A stretch of 8,423 nucleotides of DNA from Bacteroidales bacterium (GCA_004552385.1 SFOL01000078.1:1-8423), one strand, 5' to 3'; shown: positions 1 through 6,758, counted from the first letter of the stretch. The notes: generated by a model from the sequence alone, not told the origin. Numbers and translations are program-made.

Positions 1-97
1 GCCGCTTTTCCTTGTGTCGTGTTACTTGCGGCGTGACATTGGGAGCAAGCCACATCTCAGGATGAAAATCTGCCGCCAAGCAGGAAGCAACATCTGA
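1..97. other. Unassigned left edge, no gene supported
   Basis: This is 97 bases of sequence on the far side of the operon terminator. On the plus strand one frame is open from position 2 to a TGA at 95-97, which abuts the terminator stem. That would fit the C-terminal 31 residues of a convergent gene. A frame of this length is expected by chance, however, and the peptide (ending CRQAGSNI) is not recognisable. On the minus strand another frame is open from an ATG at 55-53 to the window edge (MWLAPNVTPQVTRHKEKR), also unrecognised. I do not call either as a gene. Confidence 0.3.
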
Positions 98-152
98 AAA
101 AGACACTCCGCCCCGCCTCAAGAATTGATTGAGGCGGGGCGGAGTGTCTTTT
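98..152 (-). terminator. Bidirectional intrinsic terminator closing the mannan operon
   Basis: A perfect 24-bp inverted repeat has arms at 98-121 and 129-152 and a 7-nt loop at 122-128. The core of the arms is GC-rich (CACTCCGCCCCGCCTCA). The outer ends are A-rich on the left and T-rich on the right. Read on the minus strand the stem is followed by five T residues (101-97), and read on the plus strand it ends in four T residues, so it can stop transcription from both sides. It lies 57 nt past the symporter stop codon, with no gene in between, and marks the end of the minus-strand transcription unit. A bidirectional design often separates convergent genes, which hints at a plus-strand gene ending near position 97. 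Confidence 0.93.
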
Positions 153-208
153 CACATCAGAGAGAGCCTTACTCCGCGCAAAGCGGAAGTCCTCTCACAG
201 ATGGATGC

Positions 209-1654
209 CTACTCAGCGTTTTGAATTCTCTGAGCCCTGAGAGCCTCCAACTTGGCGGCATTCTCATTGACACGCCGCGCAGTGAGCGGATAGAACGAGA
301 TGAAAACGACACTGAGTATGGTTCCTACGGCTGGCAAGAGGCTGAGACACATCTTGATACCGTCAATTGTCTCGGGCGACTGCTCCATATTCGCTTGGAA
401 GCCGAAAGCGGCAAGCAGCCACATTGATACTCCGGAGCCTATAGTCCAACCGAGCTTCTGGCTCATGCTTGAAGACGAGAAGATAAGCCCCGTGGCGCGG
501 TTGCCGGTGGTCAGCTCATTATAGTCGGCGCAATCGGCGTACATGCTCCAGAGGAGAGGGAATATGGCGCCGGCGCAAATGGAGATGAGCATCTGGAAGA
601 GGAAGATAAGCCCGAGCTGGCTGGCCTCGAACCAATAGAAAATAATGCTGAGGACAGACGCTATGAGCATGGCCCCGAGATAAGTGTCCTTCTTGCCTAT
701 AGCGTTGCTTATGGGGCCTGCGGCCACGACGCCTATGATATTGGCGAGTTGACCAAGACCGAGATATATGGCGCTAAGCTTAAACGCCGTGAAGACGGGT
801 TGGCCAAAGAGCGTGATCTCATTGACGTGGCAGCCGAACATCGTGACGTCCTTCAGGTTGTCCTCCATGACGAAGTACTTGAAGTAATAGACAGTTGCGC
901 CATCGCGGACAGAGTTGAAAATAAGGGCAGCAATGCCTGCGCCAAGCAAAATCCACCAAGGCTTGTTGTGCATAAGATCCTTAAAGTCATCACGCACGCT
1001 TGTATGCGCCTCCTTGATAGGCCTAATCCGCTCTCGGGTCAGGAGGAAGCAGAGCAGGAAGAGCACCACGCAGATGGCGGCGAAAGCGCCAGCGGCAAGA
1101 GTCCACGCGGTCTGCTGCTCCGCAATTGGCTGCGACGCCTTGCCGCCAAACCTCTCAACCACTGTCATGAAAAAGAACAAGGCCGCGAAGCTGCCCAAAT
1201 AGGCAAAGGACATGCGGAATGTGGAGAGCACATTACGATCGGCAGGATCGGGACTCATAACACCCAGAAGTGACGCATAGGGCACATTGATGGCAGAGTA
1301 GACAACCATCATAAGCGCATACGTGACAAAGGCGTAGACAATCTTGGCAGTCTCATCAAGATCAGGCGTGTAGAAAGTCATCACGCCAAGCAGACCGAAC
1401 GGGATGGCAAGCCACAGGAGGAAAGGACGGAACTTGCCCCACTTAGTCTCTGTTCGGTCGGCCACAATCCCCACGACGGGGTCGACAAAAGTGTCCCAAA
1501 TGCGCGTGACGAAAAACATGGTGCCGACCACAGCGGCCCCGATGCCAAAAACATCTGTGTAAAAGACCGCAAGATAGGCCCCGAAGAGCTTCCAGAACAT
1601 TGACGAAGCCATGTCGCCAAAGCCGTAGCCTATTTTCTCGTATAATTTTACCAC
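209..1654 (-). CDS. GPH-family (MelB-type) sugar:cation symporter, probably for mannobiose
   Basis: This is a polytopic inner-membrane transporter of 481 residues with about 12 hydrophobic segments, belonging to the glycoside-pentoside-hexuronide:cation symporter family (MFS_2). The family signature is clear. Helix I reads KIGYGFGDMASSMFW. The pair RIWD54/TFVD58 matches the cation-site aspartates of MelB. It is followed by DPVVGIVADRTETKWGKFRP (residues 58-77), and YADCADYNELTTG plus SQK400LG match the conserved C-half motif. About 25 residues (roughly 262-288) enlarge the loop between helices 7 and 8. Translation starts at GTG (1654-1652): an in-frame TAA lies only three codons upstream, and the next ATG (Met15) would delete half of helix I. 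In characterised Bacteroides mannan clusters a symporter of this family accompanies the epimerase and phosphorylase, so mannobiose or a related disaccharide is the inferred substrate. It is the last gene of the operon, 147 nt after the esterase, and it has its own promoter candidate. Confidence 0.93.
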   Translation of the reverse strand: MVKLYEKIGYGFGDMASSMFWKLFGAYLAVFYTDVFGIGAAVVGTMFFVTRIWDTFVDPVVGIVADRTETKWGKFRPFLLWLAIPFGLLGVMTFYTPDLDETAKIVYAFVTYALMMVVYSAINVPYASLLGVMSPDPADRNVLSTFRMSFAYLGSFAALFFFMTVVERFGGKASQPIAEQQTAWTLAAGAFAAICVVLFLLCFLLTRERIRPIKEAHTSVRDDFKDLMHNKPWWILLGAGIAALIFNSVRDGATVYYFKYFVMEDNLKDVTMFGCHVNEITLFGQPVFTAFKLSAIYLGLGQLANIIGVVAAGPISNAIGKKDTYLGAMLIASVLSIIFYWFEASQLGLIFLFQMLISICAGAIFPLLWSMYADCADYNELTTGNRATGLIFSSSSMSQKLGWTIGSGVSMWLLAAFGFQANMEQSPETIDGIKMCLSLLPAVGTILSVVFISFYPLTARRVNENAAKLEALRAQRIQNAE

Positions 1655-1680
1655 AATAATTCTTTATAAAGTTACACCAT

Positions 1681-1708
1681 CCACACAATGTGGCGTCGGC
1701 CCACATTG
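1681..1708 (-). promoter_or_regulatory. Stem-loop with an alternative pairing in the symporter leader
   Basis: On the minus-strand RNA, CAAUGUGG (1708-1701) pairs perfectly with CCACAUUG (1693-1686) around a 7-nt loop. The same CCACA (1693-1689) can instead pair with UGUGG (1685-1681) around a 3-nt UUG loop, so the two hairpins exclude each other. The element begins only a few nucleotides downstream of the start point expected from the predicted promoter at 1717-1749. It would therefore cap the 5' end of a symporter transcript, 27 nt before the GTG start. A 5'-terminal stem-loop of this kind can protect mRNA from decay. A switch role is speculative. Confidence 0.45.
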
Positions 1709-1716
1709 AAGGCTTA

Positions 1717-1749
1717 CAAAGCTAAACAAAGTTCACCGGACGGAACAAT
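1717..1749 (-). promoter_or_regulatory. Bacteroidetes-type promoter for the symporter gene
   Basis: On the minus strand TAGCTTTG (1724-1717) is an exact match to the Bacteroides -7 consensus TAnnTTTG. ATTG (1749-1746), one mismatch from the -33 TTTG, lies 21 nt upstream of it. Transcription would start at about 1710-1713 and give a leader of roughly 55-60 nt. The site lies in the 147-nt gap after the esterase gene, so the symporter may be transcribed both from the operon promoter and separately. The match and spacing are directly visible, but activity is inferred. Confidence 0.55.
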
Positions 1750-1801
1750 CCAGGCCGGCATAAAACAGAAAGAGGCCGAAGACCAGAGAACGCAAGACCG
1801 G

Positions 1802-2935
1802 CTAAAAGCCGAACTCGTCTTTAATGAACCGGGTCACCTCCGCGGCTATGACCTCGTGCTCAGCCATGTCAGGGTGAGCTGCACCGCCGGCATTGAAACC
1901 GCGCTCGAAAACATGGTACGGGATCTTACCGCTTTTGCCGGCAAAGCCCTGAGCCTCGGCCTCGGCTGCGATTGCAGGCAGGAGAGCCTTAAAGAACGCG
2001 CGCAACGTGTCATTGGCCATAGGGCTGGAGATGAGCGCGATATCGGCGGAAGGATTCTTCTCCCTCAGCATGCGGATGAAATCCAGATAGGCTGACGCGA
2101 ACTTTGACGAGTCCTGCACCCCGTCATTTTGCCCGAGGGCTGAGACAACGAGGTCGGGATTGAACGAGAAATCGTAGTCAATCTTGTTATCAACAAGGTT
2201 GACTTTGCAATAGGTCTGCGGAAGCACGTACTTGTGATCGCAACAGCTGTGCATGAGCCCGATGCCAGACACGCTGGCCAAGCTCCACTGGGCGTTGAGG
2301 TTGCGCGCCGTGCGCGGGCCATAGGCGAAATATGCCCTGTGATGATCATACCACAGACCCTCACCGAAAGGCATGACCCCGTCATACATCTCCATTCCGC
2401 TCGTTATGGAGTTGCCGATGAACTCGATGCGGTGCGAAGTGGCGGGCTGCCACTTGGACAAGCCGCAGGCTGTCACACCGAGAACCTGAGTGTAGCCCAT
2501 GCCGCACTCTGTGTCTCGGCAGACGAGCACCGTATGGCGCCCCGCCGCAAGGCTGTCGGCCACATGCATAATGTGGCACAACGTGTCAGAAACCACAGGC
2601 TGCTGCGCCTTGCCTATAACGAGTCGGTTAAGCGGGGCGCCGGTGGCAACACGAGCGACAGACTCGCCATCGACCACAACCTCGAGGTAGTTATACCCGT
2701 CGCCATAAAGCCTCTCGTCCGCAATGTCGACATCAGCCCCGTCACCATCAAAGGCGAACGTGAAATATGTGCCGGCTCCCCATTGGCGAGGTCCGGCAGA
2801 GTCGGTGCGGTCAAGACGGCCGATATAGGTTAGAGCCTCATCATACCCCGACACCGTACGTGGAGACGGCGCACAAGCCACAAGCAGTCCCAAGGCCAAG
2901 GCTCCAGCCAAGCCAAGATAATACATCTGTCTCAT
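1802..2935 (-). CDS. CE2-like SGNH acetylesterase, predicted lipoprotein
   Basis: This is a predicted surface or periplasmic lipoprotein of 377 residues. A hydrophobic leader ends in the lipobox L18-V19-A20-C21. Residues of roughly 45-155 look like a beta-rich jelly-roll domain (for example YNYLEVVVDG). An SGNH hydrolase domain follows: block I is IEFIGNSITSGM with nucleophile Ser176, the block II region is SVSGIGLM (221-228), block III is GQND (268-271), and the catalytic His354 lies in AAHPDMAEH. A beta-sandwich joined to an SGNH domain is the layout of carbohydrate esterase family 2, whose members remove acetyl groups from xylan or mannan. Asn175 replaces the aspartate of the usual GDS motif. 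The start codon lies 18 nt after the epimerase stop, so the two are tightly coupled. Given its neighbours, deacetylation of mannan or manno-oligosaccharides is the likely job. An acetylxylan esterase activity cannot be excluded. Confidence 0.85.
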   Translation of the reverse strand: MRQMYYLGLAGALALGLLVACAPSPRTVSGYDEALTYIGRLDRTDSAGPRQWGAGTYFTFAFDGDGADVDIADERLYGDGYNYLEVVVDGESVARVATGAPLNRLVIGKAQQPVVSDTLCHIMHVADSLAAGRHTVLVCRDTECGMGYTQVLGVTACGLSKWQPATSHRIEFIGNSITSGMEMYDGVMPFGEGLWYDHHRAYFAYGPRTARNLNAQWSLASVSGIGLMHSCCDHKYVLPQTYCKVNLVDNKIDYDFSFNPDLVVSALGQNDGVQDSSKFASAYLDFIRMLREKNPSADIALISSPMANDTLRAFFKALLPAIAAEAEAQGFAGKSGKIPYHVFERGFNAGGAAHPDMAEHEVIAAEVTRFIKDEFGF

Positions 2936-2953
2936 ATCAAAGTCATTAGCAAA

Positions 2954-4144
2954 TTAGGCCGCGCTGATACGAATAAGGACTTCGGTTATGGCGCGAGAAT
3001 TGTGATAAGGGCACTTCCAGAACCCGGCCTTGCAGTCGTTATATACGTCGCAACCATCCTTGTCGGTGCGCCAGAGCCACTCCCCGTACTTGCGGTCGAT
3101 TATCTTGTTGTAAATAAAGCCCCAGACTTTAACCATCTTCTCGAGATAGTCCTCGTCATGTGTGTGTTTCCACGTGTCAGCCAGGCCCACCATAGCCTCA
3201 GCCTGCGGCCACCAGTGCTTATCGGTGTCGAGGTGCCCGTCAACCTTCTCATAGAAGATAGAGTCGCCATCCCAGCCCTCGGCCATAGTAACATCCGTAA
3301 GACGCTTGCAGATGGGCATGAGTTGAGTCATAAGCTCCTCATCCTCAATAACCTCGGCAGCCTCATAAAGAAGCCAAGCGCCCTCTATGTCGTGACCATA
3401 CGAGTCAATATGGCTCATGACACTCCAGTCCATATCGAAGAAGAGGTTGAAGTGTCCCGTCCGCTTGTCGATGATGCGGTTCATAAAAATGTCGAGGCAG
3501 TGCACGATGCTCTCGCGGAGCTCGGGCGTAGGCTTAGCCCTGTAAAGGTTGGCGTATGGCTCAATGATGTGGAGGTGCGTGTTCATGCTCTTTGGCGTGT
3601 TCTCGTCCTTGTCGCTCAGGCGGACATCGTCCATCGGGGTCCAGTCCGCCGCGAGCGCCTCAATGTATCCGCCATTTTGCTTGTCGCGAAAGTGGGTCTC
3701 AATGAGGTTGTAGGTCTCGTAGGCGAGATCAATGGCCCTCTGATCCTTGCTGAGACGGTAATACTCCGAGAGGCCGTAGATGCAGAAGCCTTGCGCATAG
3801 GCCTGCTTCTTTGTGTCGACGGGCTTGCCCTTGGAGTCGAGCGACCAGAAGAAGCCGCCATTCTTCTTGTCATAGAAGAAGTCGGCGAGATAACAGAAGG
3901 CGCGGTTGGCGGCCTCCTTATACTCCGGCTTGCCATACATGCGCGCGGCGGAGGAGAACGTCCAGAGGATGCGCGCGTTGAGGATTGCTCCCTTTTCGGC
4001 GTTGGCCATCAGCTCGCCGTCCTTCTGGCGTCCGCCATAGAATCCGCCGTACTCGTGATCCTCCATCTTGCCGATCCAGAAGTTCATTATGTTGGCGAAC
4101 TCGGATCTCATCTGATCCCTAATCTCTTTAAAATTAATAGCCAT
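2954..4144 (-). CDS. Cellobiose/mannobiose 2-epimerase (AGE family)
   Basis: This is a cytoplasmic enzyme of 396 residues without a signal peptide. It belongs to the N-acylglucosamine 2-epimerase superfamily with an (alpha/alpha)6 barrel. Family hallmarks are MNTH190LHIIEPYANL, SYGH251DIEGAWLLYEAAE, DKHWWPQAEAMVG (309-321) and FWKCPYH381NSR. The three histidines fit the essential histidines of cellobiose 2-epimerases. The reaction epimerises C2 of the reducing-end sugar, here converting Man-beta-1,4-Man to Man-beta-1,4-Glc for the GH130 phosphorylase encoded in the same operon. I start it at MAINFKEIRDQMRSEF (ATG at 4144-4142), the usual N-terminus of the family. An in-frame ATG at 4171 would add nine residues (MRGCLCVLH) and lies inside a large RNA hairpin, so it is unlikely. 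The gene starts 90 nt after the mannanase stop. Length and motifs favour a disaccharide epimerase over a GlcNAc epimerase. Confidence 0.93.
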   Translation of the reverse strand: MAINFKEIRDQMRSEFANIMNFWIGKMEDHEYGGFYGGRQKDGELMANAEKGAILNARILWTFSSAARMYGKPEYKEAANRAFCYLADFFYDKKNGGFFWSLDSKGKPVDTKKQAYAQGFCIYGLSEYYRLSKDQRAIDLAYETYNLIETHFRDKQNGGYIEALAADWTPMDDVRLSDKDENTPKSMNTHLHIIEPYANLYRAKPTPELRESIVHCLDIFMNRIIDKRTGHFNLFFDMDWSVMSHIDSYGHDIEGAWLLYEAAEVIEDEELMTQLMPICKRLTDVTMAEGWDGDSIFYEKVDGHLDTDKHWWPQAEAMVGLADTWKHTHDEDYLEKMVKVWGFIYNKIIDRKYGEWLWRTDKDGCDVYNDCKAGFWKCPYHNSRAITEVLIRISAA

Positions 4145-4164
4145 ATGTAAAACACATAAACATC

Positions 4165-4214
4165 CGCGCAAAGCGCCGCCTGGAAGTCATTTTCCGAGGT
4201 GGCGCTCATGCGCG
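4165..4214 (-). promoter_or_regulatory. Large intercistronic stem-loop between the mannanase and epimerase genes
   Basis: A 50-nt inverted repeat fills most of the 90-nt gap. Arms pair as 4165-4170 with 4209-4214 (CGCGCA/TGCGCG), 4172-4177 with 4201-4206 (AGCGCC/GGCGCT), 4179-4181 with 4197-4199, and 4182-4185 with 4192-4195. The loop is 6 nt (4186-4191). A small internal loop, one A.C mismatch and one bulge interrupt 19 base pairs. The stem begins 20 nt after the mannanase stop and ends 20 nt before the epimerase start. No T tract follows it on the minus strand, so it is unlikely to be an efficient terminator. A processing or mRNA-stability element at the boundary between secreted and cytoplasmic functions is the best inference. 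Confidence 0.6.
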
Positions 4215-4234
4215 ATTAAAAGTTGTTATTAAAA

Positions 4235-5251
4235 TCAGTTTTTCTTAGCCCTCATCGCGTTGAGCTTCTCGAGGGTTATGGAGTAGTTGTAGATGGCGCT
4301 ACGGCTCTCCCACGTGTTGTCGGTCTCAAGGAACTCGCACCAGGTCATAAACCAGACCATCTTGGGCTGCTTTTTGGCGATCTCAGGAGTCGGGATCTGC
4401 CCACACTCACCCCAAGCCACAGGCTTGCCGTCGGCGAGCTTGAGCAAGGCCTCATAGTCACCCTTCTCGTAGTTCTTGCTGTAGACGTCGGTTGCAAGAA
4501 TGTCAACCACGTCTTTCCCCGGGTAGAACTTGTCGTAGTCCATCACGTTTGACGACCCGATCTCATTGGCGTTGAAGACCCAGAGGAGATTGTTGAGATG
4601 GTGGTAGTTGGTGAGCCTGTCATAGAGCATGCGGAAGAGCTTTTGATAGTGGCCTGGCTTGTAACCCCACCAGAACCAGTCACCGTTCATTTCGTGATAC
4701 GGGCGCCATATCACAGGAATATTCTGATCCTGCAACTGCTTAAGGAAGAAGGCAATCACGTCGACCTGAGCCTGCCAGCGGAGGTTAATCTCGGTGCCAG
4801 GCTTGAGGAGTTCGTCCCACTGCGCGTCTGTCAACTTGCTTTGGATGCCGTTCTCCCCCTTCCACGTGGTGTAATTGGCGTCAGTGGTGGGCGGCACCGC
4901 GTGCCACATGAGCGTTATGATGGCACCCTTGTCATGCCACTTTATGGCGTTGTCGACGACCCTCTGGCGGTTGTTAATGCCGTCAAGCGATCCGGGCTTG
5001 CTGTAGCCGAAGTCCTGGCCGAAGACAGCGGGATGTCCGACCTCACCGCTCTGATGGTAAGCGCGCTCCATGTAAATGTCGCTGTAAAGCGGGTAGCTGT
5101 GCTGGCCTGCAAGGAGGCCGTGGCCCGACTGGTTGTAGATAAACTGCAGTAGCTCACGCGCCTCGGGCGTGGCGTTAGGGTTCACGGGTGCCTGCGCGAA
5201 GACGGAAGAGAAACCGAGCATTGCCACGGCTGCTGTCAGAATCTTTTTCAT
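4235..5251 (-). CDS. Secreted GH26 beta-mannanase
   Basis: This is a 338-residue glycoside hydrolase family 26 enzyme that hydrolyses beta-1,4-mannan. A Sec signal peptide (MKKILTAAVAMLGFSSVFA, probable cleavage after Ala19) is present. There is no cysteine lipobox, so the enzyme should be periplasmic or secreted rather than lipid-anchored. The single (beta/alpha)8 domain carries MWHAVPP near residue 115, the acid/base Glu187 in WRPYHEMNG followed by WFWWG, the nucleophile Glu282 in AWGECG, and WFMTW at 300-304. There is no carbohydrate-binding module, and the length equals a bare catalytic domain. The GH26 enzyme of the corresponding B. fragilis cluster is described as a mannobiose-forming exo-mannanase. 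The same mode is likely here because the operon's epimerase and phosphorylase act on disaccharides. Endo-activity cannot be excluded by sequence alone. The gene follows the esterase after a 65-nt gap. Confidence 0.95.
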   Translation of the reverse strand: MKKILTAAVAMLGFSSVFAQAPVNPNATPEARELLQFIYNQSGHGLLAGQHSYPLYSDIYMERAYHQSGEVGHPAVFGQDFGYSKPGSLDGINNRQRVVDNAIKWHDKGAIITLMWHAVPPTTDANYTTWKGENGIQSKLTDAQWDELLKPGTEINLRWQAQVDVIAFFLKQLQDQNIPVIWRPYHEMNGDWFWWGYKPGHYQKLFRMLYDRLTNYHHLNNLLWVFNANEIGSSNVMDYDKFYPGKDVVDILATDVYSKNYEKGDYEALLKLADGKPVAWGECGQIPTPEIAKKQPKMVWFMTWCEFLETDNTWESRSAIYNYSITLEKLNAMRAKKN

Positions 5252-5260
5252 ATCCGAGTT

Positions 5261-5283
5261 ACGATTTTAAAGTGAAAAGTCGT
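5261..5283 (-). promoter_or_regulatory. Weak hairpin just upstream of the mannanase start
   Basis: The plus-strand arms ACGATTTT (5261-5268) and AAAAGTCGT (5275-5283) can pair over 8 bp with one bulged base around a 6-nt loop, starting 9 nt before the mannanase ATG. The same 65-nt gap holds an eight-T run on the minus strand (5308-5301) immediately after the upstream stop, but no GC-rich stem precedes it. The hairpin is AT-rich and could be chance. It may modestly affect translation initiation of the mannanase. Confidence 0.25.
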
Positions 5284-5316
5284 CAGTTGGTCTGATACGC
5301 AAAAAAAACAACAGGG

Positions 5317-6741
5317 TTATCGCACTTGGACGGCTCCGAAGCATGAAGCCTGTAGTCCGTCGGCGTTCTCGAGGTTGGGCCAAGCGTCGTCAGCCCAAGC
5401 GAATCGGACGCTCTTGGGGCGTGACACCTCTTTTGAAGAGACAAGGACCGATCCGTCTTTCATGATACGCCCCTCGGCCTTATGGAACACGCCGTCGTCG
5501 CCCGCAAGCTCGAACCAGTCGGCCTTCTTGCCCTTGCCGACGACGTGAAGCCCCTTAGAGTCGGCGAACGAGACCTCAACTGACTTTCCGCCCTTGGCAA
5601 GCCGGGCCGAGCTAAGAGTGGGAGCGGCGTAATGGAAACCGTCCTTGCCATAAGCCAATGTAAGCAGGGCGTTGGCGAAAAGGTTTCCCGCCTCGACCTT
5701 AAAACGCGGGTGGATGTCTTTCAAGTCGCCAAGGTTGCCGATGACAACGAGGGCGGAGTTGGAAATCTGGCTCGCGGCAAGCCTCTGCTGATCCCTTACG
5801 ACGACAGCCATTCCCGGCTCGTCATAGTGGTAAGGCGCAATTTGCGCAAAGACGAAAGGCAGATCGTCCCCCTTATAAAAGGCTGAACGCCAATTGCCGA
5901 CCATAATCTTGAGCAACTCGCAATAAGCGTCAGCATTCTCACAGTTTTGCTCGCCTTGATACCACGCCACAGCCTTAAAACGGTAATTGGCGAGCGGTGC
6001 TATCATGGCATTGTATATAAGTCCGGGGCGAACGGGTCCCCACGAGACCTCGGTCAGCCTGTTGTTGATGGAAGTGAGATGTTCATTGCCGTCAAAGAGG
6101 GTGTTGTCAGTCCAGCTCTCGATGGGCGTGCCGCCCCAACTGGAATCGACAATGCCTACGGGCACTCCGAGCTGGGCGTGAAGCTTGCACGCCAAGACGT
6201 AGCCAATGACGGTGTAGCTAAGCGCGTTTTCGGGAGTCGTACGCACCCAGCATCCGGAGGCGTCATGGTTAGGAGTGGCCGAGGTTCGATAATCGACACG
6301 GAACATCCTTATGTCATCCTGCGTAGCCTGGCTGAGCAAGGAGTCTTTGGGCGCATAGCCGTCCCACATTGACCATGAGGGTTGGAACTCCATATTGCTC
6401 TGGCCGGAGCAGAGTATGACCTCCCCCACGAGGACATCACTAATTGTCAACTTGTTATAGCCAGTCACCTCAATAGAGTGAGATGTCGCTGAACCTGCGG
6501 GTGTAGAGACCTCGACGCTCCACTCAGCCCGAGGTGAGGGGTCGGCGGTGTACTCCTTGCCGTCCCAAGACGTCTTTACCGTGACGCGCTCATACGGCTT
6601 GGCCCAGCCCCATATCTTGACAGTCGTGTTCTGCTCAAGCACCATCCCGTCTGACAAGACAGATGGCAGCGTAACATTCGCAAAACCGGCCGAAGTGGCA
6701 CAGACCGCAATCACAGTCAATAAAAATTGCTTGATTTTCAT
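5317..6741 (-). CDS. Secreted SASA-family (sialate O-acetylesterase-like) SGNH carbohydrate esterase
   Basis: This is a 474-residue secreted esterase with a Sec signal peptide (cleavage probably after Ala21, GFA/NVTLPS). An N-terminal beta-sandwich region opens with LPSVLSDGMVLEQ and WGWAKP. The hydrolase core follows with the nucleophile Ser115 in LCSGQSNMEF, SSWGGTPIESW (200-210), WYQGEQN (260-266), VRDQQRLA (315-322) and the DxxH pair around Asp342/His344 in DLKDIHPRFK. A beta-rich C-terminal part covers about 375-474. These are the marks of the SASA (DUF303) esterase family, often auto-named sialate O-acetylesterase. No sialic-acid gene is present, while a mannanase is next door, so removal of acetyl groups from mannan is the better inference. 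It is the second gene of the operon, 132 nt after the phosphorylase, with a hairpin and a weak promoter-like motif in that gap. Confidence 0.9.
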   Translation of the reverse strand: MKIKQFLLTVIAVCATSAGFANVTLPSVLSDGMVLEQNTTVKIWGWAKPYERVTVKTSWDGKEYTADPSPRAEWSVEVSTPAGSATSHSIEVTGYNKLTISDVLVGEVILCSGQSNMEFQPSWSMWDGYAPKDSLLSQATQDDIRMFRVDYRTSATPNHDASGCWVRTTPENALSYTVIGYVLACKLHAQLGVPVGIVDSSWGGTPIESWTDNTLFDGNEHLTSINNRLTEVSWGPVRPGLIYNAMIAPLANYRFKAVAWYQGEQNCENADAYCELLKIMVGNWRSAFYKGDDLPFVFAQIAPYHYDEPGMAVVVRDQQRLAASQISNSALVVIGNLGDLKDIHPRFKVEAGNLFANALLTLAYGKDGFHYAAPTLSSARLAKGGKSVEVSFADSKGLHVVGKGKKADWFELAGDDGVFHKAEGRIMKDGSVLVSSKEVSRPKSVRFAWADDAWPNLENADGLQASCFGAVQVR

Positions 6742-6758
6742 GGCTTGAGAAAGGAAAA

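Noticed and set aside
173..185. 13-nt sequence TCCGCGCAAAGCG shared with 4163-4175
   Set aside because: One such match is about what chance allows in a window this size on both strands. Both copies are in non-coding gaps, but the flanks do not form a common element.
175..187. Small hairpin CCGC-GCAAA-GCGG after the symporter stop
   Set aside because: There are only four base pairs and no T tract; the strong terminator 23 nt further on explains termination.
3002..4150. 382-codon plus-strand open frame
   Set aside because: It is exactly antisense to the epimerase gene. The peptide is low in recognisable motifs and rich in Val/Leu/Glu, as expected from the reverse complement of a GC-biased gene, while the minus-strand frame has full family motifs.
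4145..4171. Nine-residue N-terminal extension of the epimerase (MRGCLCVLH)
   Set aside because: The ATG at 4171 lies inside the 50-nt hairpin. The family normally begins near the MAINFKEIRDQ motif, and the extension is not part of the fold.
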